Source: JBDTSW01 sp963758845 (lineage in GTDB: Bacteria; Actinomycetota; Thermoleophilia; Solirubrobacterales; 70-9). From it: a stretch of 64,000 nucleotides of DNA. Below the pieces are notes generated by a model, which saw only the letters and a list, made by a program, of their open reading frames with translations, was not told where the DNA came from and did no database searches. Each line of letters begins with the position of its first letter. Within the stretch, counting starts at the first letter, position 1. The stretch lies in NCBI GenBank assembly GCA_963758845.1, contig CAVWWX010000002.1, positions 310,001 through 374,000 of the forward strand, read 5' to 3'. This document shows, piece by piece, positions 41,624 to 50,626 of the stretch. Position numbers and translations under genes: made by a program.

Positions 41624-43864
41624 GTGTCTGCTCTCGCCTCGTTCGTCGCCGGCCGCCGCGGCAAGTGGGTCGTGCTCGCGATCTGGATCGTCGCCTTCGC
41701 CGCCCTCGCCCCCCTCGGCGGGAAGCTCGCCGACGAGACCCAGGACGACACCCAGTCGTTCCTGCCCGAGAGCGCCGAGTCGACCGAGGTCGTGAAGATC
41801 CTCGACGAGGAGTTCGACAGCGGTGAGACCACCCAGGGCCTGATCGTCTACCAGCGCGACGGCGGGCTGACCGACGCCGACCGCGAGAAGATCGCCGAGG
41901 ACGCCCAGGCGCTCGACGAGCTCCCGGACGAGGACCTGCCCCTCATCCGCCCGCCGGTCACTCCCTTCCCCGAGGACCAGGCCGCCGGCCAGCCCGGTGG
42001 TGACGCGGAGGCCCAGCAGGCCGCCGACGACGCCACTGCCACCGACGCCCCGACCGCCGTCTCCCCCGAGGGCGACCTCGCCTTCACCACCCTGATCGTC
42101 CCGACCGACTTCGAGAAGGCCGCCGACTGGGGCCAGAACGTCCGCGACCTCGTCGGCGACGAGTCCGATGGGATGAGGGTCCTCGTCACCGGCGACCTCG
42201 GCTTCTCGACCGACGCCGAAGAGGTCTTCGCCGACTTCGACGCCAAGCTCCTGATCGCGAGCGCCCTGCTGGTGCTGTTCTTGCTCGGCGTGATCTACCG
42301 CGCGGTGCTGGTCGCGTTGACCCCGCTCGTGGTCGTCTTCTTCGCCTACTCGGTCGCGACCGCGTTCGTCTACCTCTACGCCGAGTCGGGCGCGACGGTG
42401 TCGTCGAACGGCACCTCGATCCTGATCGTCTTGATGTTCGGGATAACCACCGACTACTGCCTCCTGCTCGTCTCGAGATACCGCGAGGAGCTCCACCTGA
42501 TCGAGGACAAACACGACGCGATGGCGCGGGCCGTGAGCCGTACCGGCCCGACGATCCTGGCGTCGGGGCTGACCGTCTCGCTGGCGATGCTGACGCTCAC
42601 GCTCGCCGACGCGCAGCTCACGTCCACCCTCGGGCCGGTCGCGGCGATCGGCGTCTTCGCCGGCATGCTCGCCGGCCTCACCCTGCTGCCGGCGCTGCTC
42701 GCGATCTTCGGCCGCAAGGGCTTCTGGCCGCGCCGCGGCACGGTCGCGTTCGACCCCGAGGGGTCGACCGTCACCCGCCAGGGCATCTGGCGGCGCGTCG
42801 GCGACAAGGTGCTCGAGCGGCCCGGGATGGCGCTCGCGGTCACCTCGATCATCTTCATCGCCGGAGCGCTCGGGATCCTCGCCTACAAGGTCGACTACTC
42901 GACGACCAACTTCTTCAAGAAGGACGTCGACTCGGTCGAGGGCTTCGAGTTGATGGAGCAGGCATTCCCGGCTGGCACCCTCGCACCCAGCACGATCGTC
43001 GTCCAGCGCGAGGACGGCGAGATCACGCCCGAGGACCTTCAGGCCGCGGCGGATGCCGTCAAGGGCGTCGACAAGGTCGCGTCGGCTACCCCGACGCCGA
43101 ACGTCTCCGAGGACGGCTCGATCGGCACCGTCGACGTGATCCTCGAGGGCGACCCGTTCACGCCCGAGGCGTTCGACGCCGTCCCCGCGATGCGCTCGGC
43201 CGTGGACGAGCTCGAACCGGGCCTCACCGCGCTCGTGGGCGGCGGCTCGGCGATCCAGTACGACTTCGATCAGGCGATCGAGTCAGATCTGAAGCTGATC
43301 GCGCCGGTCGCTCTGCTGGTGATCGCGATCATCCTCGCGATCCTGCTGCGGGCGCTGGTCGCGCCGCTGGTGCTGATCGCGAGCGTGATCTTGAGCTTCC
43401 TGTGCACGCTTGGCCTCAGCGTCCTGTTCATCAGGTTCGTGGTGGGCGACGACGGCCTCGACGCCTCGATCCCGACCTTCGCGTTCATCTTCCTCGTCGC
43501 GCTGGGGATCGACTACACGATCTTCCTGATGGCGAGGGTGCGCGAGGAAGCGCGCCGCTACGGCACCCGCGAGGGCACGCTGCGGGCGCTGTCGGCCACC
43601 GGCCCGGTGATCACCAGCGCCGGGATCATCCTCGCCGGCACCTTCTCGGTGCTGATGACGCTGCCGGTCACCTTCACCTTCGACCTCGGTTTCATGGTCG
43701 CGCTCGGGATCCTGCTCGACACGTTCATCGTGCGGACGATCATGGTCCCCGCCGCGATCGAGCTGCTGGGCGACAAGATCTGGTGGCCCTCGACGGCCGC
43801 GTCGAAGGCCGGGCTTCACGAGGAGATCCACGAGGGCGAGACGCCGCCCGCTCCCAGCGGTTGA
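41624..43864 (+). CDS. MMPL-family RND transporter
   Basis: This 746-residue protein has the duplicated layout of one membrane helix, an external domain, then five helices. Proton-relay motifs are visible: GITTDYCLLLVSRYREEL in the first half and ALGIDYTIFLMARVREEARRYG in the second. Family members export lipids or small molecules. The first external domain has an Ala/Asp/Gln-rich insertion (AAGQPGGDAEAQQAADD). The start is a GTG behind AAAGGAG. Confidence 0.93.
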   Translation: MSALASFVAGRRGKWVVLAIWIVAFAALAPLGGKLADETQDDTQSFLPESAESTEVVKILDEEFDSGETTQGLIVYQRDGGLTDADREKIAEDAQALDELPDEDLPLIRPPVTPFPEDQAAGQPGGDAEAQQAADDATATDAPTAVSPEGDLAFTTLIVPTDFEKAADWGQNVRDLVGDESDGMRVLVTGDLGFSTDAEEVFADFDAKLLIASALLVLFLLGVIYRAVLVALTPLVVVFFAYSVATAFVYLYAESGATVSSNGTSILIVLMFGITTDYCLLLVSRYREELHLIEDKHDAMARAVSRTGPTILASGLTVSLAMLTLTLADAQLTSTLGPVAAIGVFAGMLAGLTLLPALLAIFGRKGFWPRRGTVAFDPEGSTVTRQGIWRRVGDKVLERPGMALAVTSIIFIAGALGILAYKVDYSTTNFFKKDVDSVEGFELMEQAFPAGTLAPSTIVVQREDGEITPEDLQAAADAVKGVDKVASATPTPNVSEDGSIGTVDVILEGDPFTPEAFDAVPAMRSAVDELEPGLTALVGGGSAIQYDFDQAIESDLKLIAPVALLVIAIILAILLRALVAPLVLIASVILSFLCTLGLSVLFIRFVVGDDGLDASIPTFAFIFLVALGIDYTIFLMARVREEARRYGTREGTLRALSATGPVITSAGIILAGTFSVLMTLPVTFTFDLGFMVALGILLDTFIVRTIMVPAAIELLGDKIWWPSTAASKAGLHEEIHEGETPPAPSG

Positions 43865-43914
43865 GGCGAGGCGGGCTGGCCCCCTGGCCGGGGCGCCCCG
43901 CTACCGTCGTCGTC

Positions 43915-44271
43915 ATGCCAAACGACAAAAAGCAGGATCTCGAGAAGGTCGAGCAGGGCCTGCGCGAGCGCCAGGCCGAGATCCGCGACCAGATCGCCGA
44001 GCTCACCACCCCGCCGGAGGCCGGATCGGCCATCGACTTCGGGAAACGGATCGGCGACGGCACGACCGAGGCGAACACGCGCTTCAACGAGGTCGGCGTC
44101 GCCAACGACCTCCACAAGATCGAGGAGCGCATCGAGCGGGCCCTCGAGAAGATCGACGAGGGCAACTACGGCGTCTGCGACGAATGCGGCGGCGAGATCG
44201 TCGCCGGGCGCCTTGACGCCGCACCCGAGAGCGTGCTCTGCATCGAGTGCGCGCGGGCCGCGGGCGTCTAG
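43915..44271 (+). CDS. DksA/TraR-type zinc-finger protein
   Basis: This 118-residue protein has a long N-terminal helical hairpin (KQDLEKVEQGLRERQAEIRDQI...ANDLHKIEERIERALEKIDEG) and a C4 zinc finger (CDECGGEIVAGRLDAAPESVLCIEC). This is the DksA/TraR architecture that inserts a coiled coil into the RNA polymerase secondary channel. It differs from RbpA and CarD. It lies 51 bases after the MMPL gene and may be co-transcribed. Confidence 0.88.
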   Translation: MPNDKKQDLEKVEQGLRERQAEIRDQIAELTTPPEAGSAIDFGKRIGDGTTEANTRFNEVGVANDLHKIEERIERALEKIDEGNYGVCDECGGEIVAGRLDAAPESVLCIECARAAGV

Positions 44272-44281
44272 GCAAAGAAAA

Positions 44282-44299
44282 AGCCCCCTTGCGGGGGCT
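44282..44299 (-). terminator. Rho-independent terminator, strongest for cspA direction
   Basis: AGCCCCC-TTGC-GGGGGCT hairpin. On the minus strand it is followed by TTTTTCTTT, a classic intrinsic terminator for the cold-shock gene. On the plus strand the tail is only CTCTCTC. Confidence 0.85.
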
Positions 44300-44342
44300 C
44301 TCTCTCAGCTTTGGGTTCTCGGCGTTTGAGCCGAGGCCCGGC

Positions 44343-44546
44343 TTAGAGCGTCTGGACGTTGACCGCCCGGGGGCCCTTGTCGCCTTCCTCGGCGTCGAAG
44401 GACACCTTGGCGCCCTCGCTCACCGAGCGAAAGCCCTCGCCCGCGATCGCGCTCTGATGGACGAACAGGTCCTTGGAGCCGTCATCGGGGGTGATGAAGC
44501 CGAAGCCCTTCTCGTCGTTGAACCACTTGACTGTGCCTTCTGGCAT
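44343..44546 (-). CDS. cspA: Cold-shock protein CspA family
   Basis: This 67-residue single cold-shock domain has RNP1 (KGFGFI) and RNP2 (DLFVHQSAI) intact, with EGTVKWFND at the start. It binds single-stranded RNA or DNA and melts RNA structure. A 120-base leader separates it from the patatin-like gene, consistent with the long regulatory 5' leaders of csp genes. Confidence 0.96.
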   Translation of the reverse strand: MPEGTVKWFNDEKGFGFITPDDGSKDLFVHQSAIAGEGFRSVSEGAKVSFDAEEGDKGPRAVNVQTL

Positions 44547-44667
44547 GTGTTTCCTTCCTGTCCGGAGTGACTACTCGGACACGAAGGTCAAACGAGAAGT
44601 ACGCCACGAACTGAGAGAGCGGGACCATCCCGCTGTTTACGACCTGAAAGTTAGCGTGATTGGCCGG

Positions 44668-46279
44668 CTAGGCGCTGTCACGGCCGGGGATGCGGTCGCG
44701 CGCCCGCTCGATCGCCTTGCCCAGGCCGTCCGGGATTCGGGAGCGCAGGTCGACCGCGCCGGCGCCCAGGACCCGCGCCAGGTGGGCGCCGAGGCGGACC
44801 AGCTCCCAGCGGTCGGCGAGCGATAGGTCCGACAGCTCCGCCTCCCCGCTTCGCACCTCGTCGGGGTCGTAGCGGCGCTTGGACTCGACGTAGTCGACCG
44901 CCCGCCCGACCACCGCCTCCTCGAGCTCGCAGGCGGCCAGGCCCTGCTCGAGCCAGGCGATCGTGCTCTCGTACCCCAGCGCGAAGTCGCTGGCGCGGAG
45001 CTCGTGGCTGACGAAGCCACCGAAGTCGCCCATGAACTCGCCCGCCAGCAGGCTGCCGACGTCGTCTGAGGAGCTGTCGGCGAGGAGCAGCGGCGAGATC
45101 ACGTCGATCGAGATCGGCTCCTTGCCGACCAGGCCGCCGATCTCGAGCAGCGCGTGGCGCAAGAGCTCGCGCGCGTCCTCGCTCTCACGGTCGGTCGCGT
45201 CGTCGTCGCTGTCGCGCTCGGCGCGCATCTCGTCGCGCTCTGAGTCGACCTCGGAGATGAACTCCCGCAGGGATTTGTCAGCGCCCTTCTTCAGCTGCTT
45301 CGAGAGCCGCTCGGCCAGGCGGTCGGCCCAGTCGAGCTTGGAGTTGTCCTTCTCCATCCGGCGCATGTCGTCGAACAGGCTCTGCTCGGAGAGGATCGCG
45401 AGCGCGCGCGAGGCGCCGGTCTGCCAGCGTCGGCTCGGCGTCGGGGTCGCTCCAGAGGTCGAGCTCCGAGTTCTCCGAGCGCGGGTCGATCAGCAGGTGC
45501 ACGCCGTTCGAGTCCTCGCCGCCGCCGTGAAGCCCGCGCCCGGCCGAGACCACGCGCCCCAGTGGCTGGGAGCCCAGCAGGCCGCCGTCGCTGTACCAGA
45601 GGTGGCCCGAGTCGGGGAGGCTCTCGATCCCGTGGCGCTCGTAGGCCTTGGCGTCGGGGCGGCGATCCAGGAGCTGTGGCGCGAACCCGCCCGGGCTCGC
45701 GGCCGAGGCGAGCACGAAGTCGAGCGGCGAGCTGCCCTCGGGCTCCGTCATCTGCTCGATGCCGCCGCCGGGATCGAGCTGAAAGCGTCCCCAGTCGGCG
45801 TAGGTGGTGGCGGTCACCGGCGAGTCGCGGCGCAGGCCGCGGATCGGGTAGTTCAGGCCGCGCAGGCCGGTGACCGCGACGTGCATCGCGATCGCGCGGT
45901 CCTGGCGGAAGGCGATCGCGTCGGGGTCGGGCGCGGCGGGGCCGTCGCGGTCGAGCACCTCGGGCAGGCGCTCGCGGAGCTCGTCGAAGCTCAACAGCGA
46001 CTTCGAGTCCTCGCTTCGCAGCAGCGGCAGCGTCACCCGCTCGACCCAGGCCTCGTGGAGAAGGGCCTCGGGGTCGAGCCCTTCCATCAGGGCGTGGGCG
46101 GTGAAGAAGCTCACCAGCGAGCCGGCCGAGGCGCCGCCGATCGCGTCGATGGTGGCCTCCTGGTCCTCCTCCGTGTCGAGGTAGCGCGCGGCCAGCGCCA
46201 GCCCGGCGGCCGCGCCGGCCTCATAGGCGCCGAGCGAGGCGCCGCCGGAGAGGGTGAGGTAGAGGCGAAGCGGCTTCAT
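44668..46279 (-). CDS. Patatin-like phospholipase (frameshifted)
   Basis: The N-terminal 300 residues hold a patatin domain: oxyanion loop LSGGASLGAYEAGAAAG, nucleophile GGASAGSLVSF, and the catalytic Asp in YSDGGLLGSQPL. One extra base at about 45428-45433 moves the frame, after which WQTGASRALAILSEQSLFDDMRRME continues. A 230-residue helical, charged C-terminal region ends RDRIPGRDSA. The joined length, about 535 residues, matches larger actinobacterial patatin-like proteins. Lipid acyl hydrolase activity is inferred from the intact Ser-Asp dyad. Confidence 0.83.
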
Positions 46280-46383
46280 GGATAAGGGATACCCGCGGTG
46301 GCGCGGGCTAGCCGCGAGGGTTGCGGGCGGCGGGCGTGCGGGATATTGTCGCGCCGGAAGCCAATCGATTTCGGAGGGAACGG

Positions 46384-46749
46384 ATGCCTACTCGTCGTCT
46401 TGGGCTTGCCGCCGGCCTCGCCGCCGTCTGCTCGCTCGCCATCGCACTGCCCGGCTCGTCCTCGGGCGCGGACACCGCCAAGGTCGCGGAGAGAGACCAC
46501 AACTACCGCCAGTGCGGCTCGCAGAGGAGCCCCGGACGCGGCTGGTACAACCTCAAGGTCTTCGAGGTCAAGTGCGCGGTCGCCCAGCGGCGCGTGGCGC
46601 GCCACTACAAGAACAACCCGGACGACGCCAACTTCAACGGCTGGGCGTGCGAGACGACCTACACGCACCCCAAGTACGCGAAGGTGAGCTGCATCCGCAC
46701 GACCGCGGGCCGCCACCAGCACGTGCGCTTCACGTACTTCACCGGCTAG
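46384..46749 (+). CDS. Small secreted protein with four cysteines
   Basis: A Sec signal peptide (residues about 1-28, RRLGLAAGLAAVCSLAIALPGSSSGA) is followed by a 93-residue mature domain with Cys in YRQCGSQ, EVKCAVA, WACETTY and SCIRT, likely two disulfides. An aromatic, basic C-terminus ends HVRFTYFTG. A good Shine-Dalgarno (GGAGGGA) supports the ATG at 46384. No family recognised. It resembles other small exported actinobacterial domains. Confidence 0.78.
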   Translation: MPTRRLGLAAGLAAVCSLAIALPGSSSGADTAKVAERDHNYRQCGSQRSPGRGWYNLKVFEVKCAVAQRRVARHYKNNPDDANFNGWACETTYTHPKYAKVSCIRTTAGRHQHVRFTYFTG

Positions 46750-46759
46750 GGCCAGGCGC

Positions 46760-48060
46760 TCAGACGGCCTCGGCCGTCGCCTCGAGCAGATCCGCGGCGC
46801 GCTCGGTGCCGGGGTTCGACTGAAGGTGCGCTGAGAGCTTGGCGAGCTTCGCGTTGAGGGCGGAGTCGGCGAGGAGGTCGTCGACCGCTTGGCGGAGCTC
46901 GTCCGGCTCGTGCCCGTAGGTGGAGAGCCGCCGCCCATAGCCGGTCTCGTCGATCCGCTGGGCGTTGTCGTACTGGTCCCAGAAGAGCGGGAGCAGGACC
47001 ATCGGCTTGCCGTAGTAGAGGGACTCGGTGACGGTGTTGTTGCCGCCGTGGGTGATGACCAGGTCGACCTGCGGCAGGATCGAGGCCTGGGGCAGGAACT
47101 CGGCGCCGGTCATGTTGTCGGCGAGGTCAAGCTCGGCGTGCTGGGGGCCCTTGGAGACGATCACGCGGAAGGGCGAGTCGGCGAGCGTCGCGATCAGCGT
47201 CTTCATCAGCCCGACGTCGGCCGAGCCCAGCGAGCCGAGGCTGAGGTAGACCAGCGGGCCTTCGCCTGAGGCGAGCGGCTCGGGCAGCTCCCACGGCTCG
47301 TCGGTGGTGCGGACCGAGGCCTCGAGGTTGTGCCAGGTGGCTGTCGAGCGGCGCCGCCCGCGCGTAATCGACCTCCGACGGGTAGATCCACAGGTTCAGG
47401 TGCGGCGAGGTGTTCATGAACTCGCGGTCAGGCAGCGGCGGAGCCCCGCGCTCGACGCAGAACTCGCTGAACGAGCGCTGCATCGGGCCCAGCGCGCGGT
47501 CGTACTCGTCCCAGTACTCAGACCAGCCCGAGCGGTCGGCGGCCGGGTAGCCGCTGAACGGCGGCGGCACGTCGGCGTCCTTGACCTCGGCCGGGTTGCA
47601 GGAGACGATCCGCGCCCACTTCCGCCCTGACGCCGCCAGCGCCGGGAACGCGACGACGTTGTCCTCGACCAGGACGTCGGGCTGGACCTCGTCGATGATC
47701 TCGACCAGGCGCTCGTCGACGTAGCGTGCGCCGTCGCAGAGCGCCTCGAACGTGGGCTTGATGAAGCCCGTCGAGCTGCTCGATCGTCGGCTTGCGAAAG
47801 ACCGGCGCCGTCTCGCGGATGTAGTCCTTCCAGAACTGCCCCGGATCCTCCTCGGCGCCGTCCTCGGCCGGCGCCGAGAGCCGCATCAGCCGCTCCTCGA
47901 ACCCCTTCTCCTCGAGCGTCCCCTTGAACGACTCCTCGATGATGAAGACGACCCGGTGCCCTCGGGAGCGCAGCACGTTCCCGATCCCGACGCAGTTGTT
48001 GGTGGGCCCGTAGGCGCCCTCGGGGAAGAAGATGAAGGTGCGACGGTCGGGCGCGTTCAT
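46760..48060 (-). CDS. MGT-type glycosyltransferase, GT1 family (two frameshifts)
   Basis: This is a UDP-glycosyltransferase-like protein. The N-terminal half has FIFFPEGAYGPTNNCVGIGNVLRSRGHRVVFI. The middle has YPAADRSGWSEYWDEYDRALGP and LVYLSLGSLGSADV. The donor-site motif near the C-terminus is VDLVITHGGNNTVTESLYYGKPMVLLPLFWDQYDNAQRI, the GT1 signature. Extra bases at about 47766-47771 and 47338-47342 (both +1) split it over three frames. Joined it is about 430 residues. It may glycosylate a lipid or natural product. It is followed upstream by a polytopic GT87-like protein. Confidence 0.85.
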
Positions 48061-48088
48061 CGGCGGCAGCGTATCCGCCGACCGCGAG

Positions 48089-49849
48089 TCAGCCGACGGT
48101 CGCTTCACGGTCGAGAGGTCGAGCGACCTCCGGGTTATGAGCCCGGCGAGGTCCGCTCGAGCGGCTGGCGCCGTCACATGCCATCGCGAGCAGGCCAGGC
48201 CGAAGAACCACGGCAGATAGAGGTAGAACCAGTGGTCGATCCCGAGCTGGGCCGCGATCAGATCGCGGCGGCCAGCGCGGCGAGCTGAGTGAGCGAGCGT
48301 CGGCGCGGAACGAACGCCAGCGCGCAGCGCCAGGCCGAGCGCGGCGACTCTCACCATCGTCTGGAGCCAATCCAGGCTCGGCTCCTGTCCCCAGATCGAG
48401 AACGGGCTCTCGCGGTCGAGCTGATTCTCGAGCGTGCGGTCGTAGAACGCCGACAGCCCGGGGTCGAGGATCGTCGGGAGCAGGACGAGGCCGATGACGC
48501 CGAGCGAAGGCCACGCTGAACACCACGATCGACTTCAGCCCGAACCCCTCCCCATCCCGCCGGAACCGCTCCACCAGCCCCCGCTCCCCCACCGCGAACA
48601 GCGGCGCCAGCACCAGCGGCGCGAACTTGACCATGCTCGCCAGGCCGAGCAGCACCCCCCGCCCCACCGGCGACGCGAACGCCACGAACGCCCACACGAT
48701 CAGCGCCGCCACCAGCGAGTCGTTCGAGTTCGACTGCAGCGCGTACGTCGTGTACGGGTAGGCGCACCAGGCGAACGCGAGCATCACCCCGATCCCGTTG
48801 CCCTCCATCCGCGCCGCGGCCCGCTCCTCGTCGGAAGCCTCCGGCGGCGCCCGCCGCAGCCTCCTCCCCAGGAGGAACAACCCCGCCACCGTCGCCAGGT
48901 CGAAGAAGATCGCCGCGCCGTGCGCCGCCGGCAGCTCGTCCCACTCCCCGCTCCACGGCAGCGCCAGCTCGAACGGGACGTAGGCGTAGTAGTTGGCCGG
49001 GCCGTAGGTGTCGCCGAACGGGTTCTCGTCGGGGAAGGCGTTCTCGCCGTAGAGGGGATCGCCCTCCAGGGCCTTGTCGGCGCCGATCACGCCGGCGTAG
49101 CCGACGTCGATCACGCCCGAGTCGGCGATGTTGAGCGCGACTCGGAAGCCGATCAGGAACATCGTCGCGATCGCGAGCCAGGTGAGCGGGGTCGACGGGT
49201 TGAGGCCGCCGCGCTGGCCCTTGAAGCCGATCCACAGCATTCGGCAGAGCAGGTAGACGAGCGGCGGGTAGACCAGCGGCACCGAGACGCCGATGTCGCC
49301 GCGGTCGAAGAAGAACTGGCTGACCCCGAACGAGAGCAGCACCAGCAGGTCGAGGTGGACCATCCGCCGCCAGCGCCTGAAGTCGAAGAGGCCGAAGAAG
49401 AAGAGCAGCGCCAGCGGGATCCAGACGTAGGGCGCGTTCAGCAGGTGGCCGAACTGGCCCTCGTTGCCGCGGGCCATCTGCCAGGCGACCTGGTAGCCGG
49501 TCCACGACTCGCGGATCGTCCGCGAGGGGTCGTCGATCAGGACCTGGACGACCTCGTCGTCGCCGTCGTAGTAGCCGATCTGCCAGGTGAAGGGCTCCTT
49601 CGCCTCGGCGTATGACTTGAGCCGGCCGCGCTCGGCCGCGGTCTCGATCACCTTCGGGTCGGTGTCGGCGAGCTCGATCGCCTCGCGGGGCGACATCACG
49701 TAGTCCTTCGGCTTCTCGGGCAGGGAGCCGCCGATCACCGGCGCCGGGGAGGAGCCGAGGCTGGACTCGTCCTGCGCTGCGGCCGCGCCCGGGAACAGCA
49801 GGCAGCCGACGGCGACGATGAGGGTGAGGCAGCGGGAACTCGGGATCAA
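48089..49849 (-). CDS. Polytopic glycosyltransferase, GT87/DUF2029-like (four frameshifts)
   Basis: A signal or first helix (CLTLIVAVGCLLFPGAAAAQ) is followed by an external PepSY-like segment (SPREAIELADTDPKVIETAAERG...WQIGYYDGDDEVVQVLIDD) and then about ten membrane helices. IADSGVIDVGYAGVIGADKALEGDPLYG and DTYGPANYYAYVPFE are typical of polyprenyl-phosphate-sugar-using mannosyltransferases. Breaks at about 48500-48507 and 48321-48330 (+1) and 48258-48262 and 48191-48200 (-1) scatter the C-terminus. The start is uncertain: the ATG at 49876 would overlap the divergent cupin start codon, so I prefer the TTG at 49849. Confidence 0.75.
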   Translation of the reverse strand: MIPSSRCLTLIVAVGCLLFPGAAAAQDESSLGSSPAPVIGGSLPEKPKDYVMSPREAIELADTDPKVIETAAERGRLKSYAEAKEPFTWQIGYYDGDDEVVQVLIDDPSRTIRESWTGYQVAWQMARGNEGQFGHLLNAPYVWIPLALLFFFGLFDFRRWRRMVHLDLLVLLSFGVSQFFFDRGDIGVSVPLVYPPLVYLLCRMLWIGFKGQRGGLNPSTPLTWLAIATMFLIGFRVALNIADSGVIDVGYAGVIGADKALEGDPLYGENAFPDENPFGDTYGPANYYAYVPFELALPWSGEWDELPAAHGAAIFFDLATVAGLFLLGRRLRRAPPEASDEERAAARMEGNGIGVMLAFAWCAYPYTTYALQSNSNDSLVAALIVWAFVAFASPVGRGVLLGLASMVKFAPLVLAPLFAVGERGLVERFRRDGEGFGLKSIVVFSVAFARRHRPRPAPDDPRPRAVGVLRPHARESARPREPVLDLGTGAEPGLAPDDGESRRARPGAARWRSFRADARSLSSPRWPPRSDRGPARDRPLVLPLSAVVLRPGLLAMACDGASRSSGPRRAHNPEVARPLDREATVG

Positions 49850-49874
49850 GCGGCCGAGTCTATGCTCGAAATCC

Positions 49875-50240
49875 ATGAGCGAAGAAGACCTCCACACGCC
49901 CAAGCTGGTCGAGCTCGACTCCCTCCCCGGCACCGACACCGCCCGCCGGTTCGAGGGCCACGAGCACGGCTCGACGACCTCGTTCTTCATCACCGACCAT
50001 CCGCCCGGACGCGGGCCCGACCTGCACCGCCATCCCTACGACGAGAACTTCGTCGTCCGCTCCGGGAAGGCGCGGTTCACCGTCGGCGAGGAGACCGTGG
50101 AGGCGGAGCCCGGCCAGGTCGTGATCGTCCCCGCCAACACCTGGCACGGCTTCAAGGCCGCGGGCGAGGAGAACCTGCTGATGGTCTGCATCCATCCGTC
50201 CGCGCGGATGGAGCAGGAGGAGTTCGAGGACGCGAACTGA
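49875..50240 (+). CDS. Cupin-domain protein
   Basis: This 121-residue single-domain cupin has motif 1 PDLHRHPYDENFVVRSG with two metal His and Glu, and motif 2 PANTWHGFKAAGEENL with the third His. The metal site is therefore complete. Function not predictable: dioxygenase, isomerase or small-molecule binding. Confidence 0.88.
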   Translation: MSEEDLHTPKLVELDSLPGTDTARRFEGHEHGSTTSFFITDHPPGRGPDLHRHPYDENFVVRSGKARFTVGEETVEAEPGQVVIVPANTWHGFKAAGEENLLMVCIHPSARMEQEEFEDAN

Positions 50241-50249
50241 GCGCCGGGC

Positions 50250-50597
50250 CTAGCCCGACGACTCGCACTCCTCCACGACGACCTCCGACAGCGGTGTCTC
50301 GGGGTCGGCGGTCGCGGCGCTGATCGCCACCGCGACCTGGAAGTCGCCGCCGGCCTTGGCGTCGACGCCCTCGCACTCGTCGTTCGCCGCGACCAGGTCC
50401 TCGACCGCCTTGACCTCGTCGGGGATCGAGGCCGCGAGGAACTCGCCGGCGGTCATCTCCGAGCCGGACCCGCTGGCGCCGGTTGCCCCGCTCGCGCCCG
50501 AGGCGCCCGAGGTCGAGGTGTCGCCCTCATCGTCGTCGCCACAGGCGGCGAAGGCGAGGCTGGCAAGGACAGCGGTGAGCACGGCAAGGCGTCGCAT
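50250..50597 (-). CDS. Small lipoprotein
   Basis: A lipobox LAFAAC at residues 14-19 is followed by an Asp/Gly/Ser/Ala-rich linker of about 30 residues with GASGASGATGAS repeats. A small helical domain has two Cys (NDECEG, EECESSG). Anchored by lipid to the outer face of the membrane. Function unknown. Confidence 0.8.
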   Translation of the reverse strand: MRRLAVLTAVLASLAFAACGDDDEGDTSTSGASGASGATGASGSGSEMTAGEFLAASIPDEVKAVEDLVAANDECEGVDAKAGGDFQVAVAISAATADPETPLSEVVVEECESSG

Positions 50598-50626
50598 AGG
50601 CGCGGCACCCTAACGCGACCGGCGGC

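Noticed and set aside
43402..43914. Upstream extension of the DksA-like frame through the end of the MMPL gene
   Set aside because: The sequence before the ATG at 43915 is an out-of-frame shadow of the transporter.
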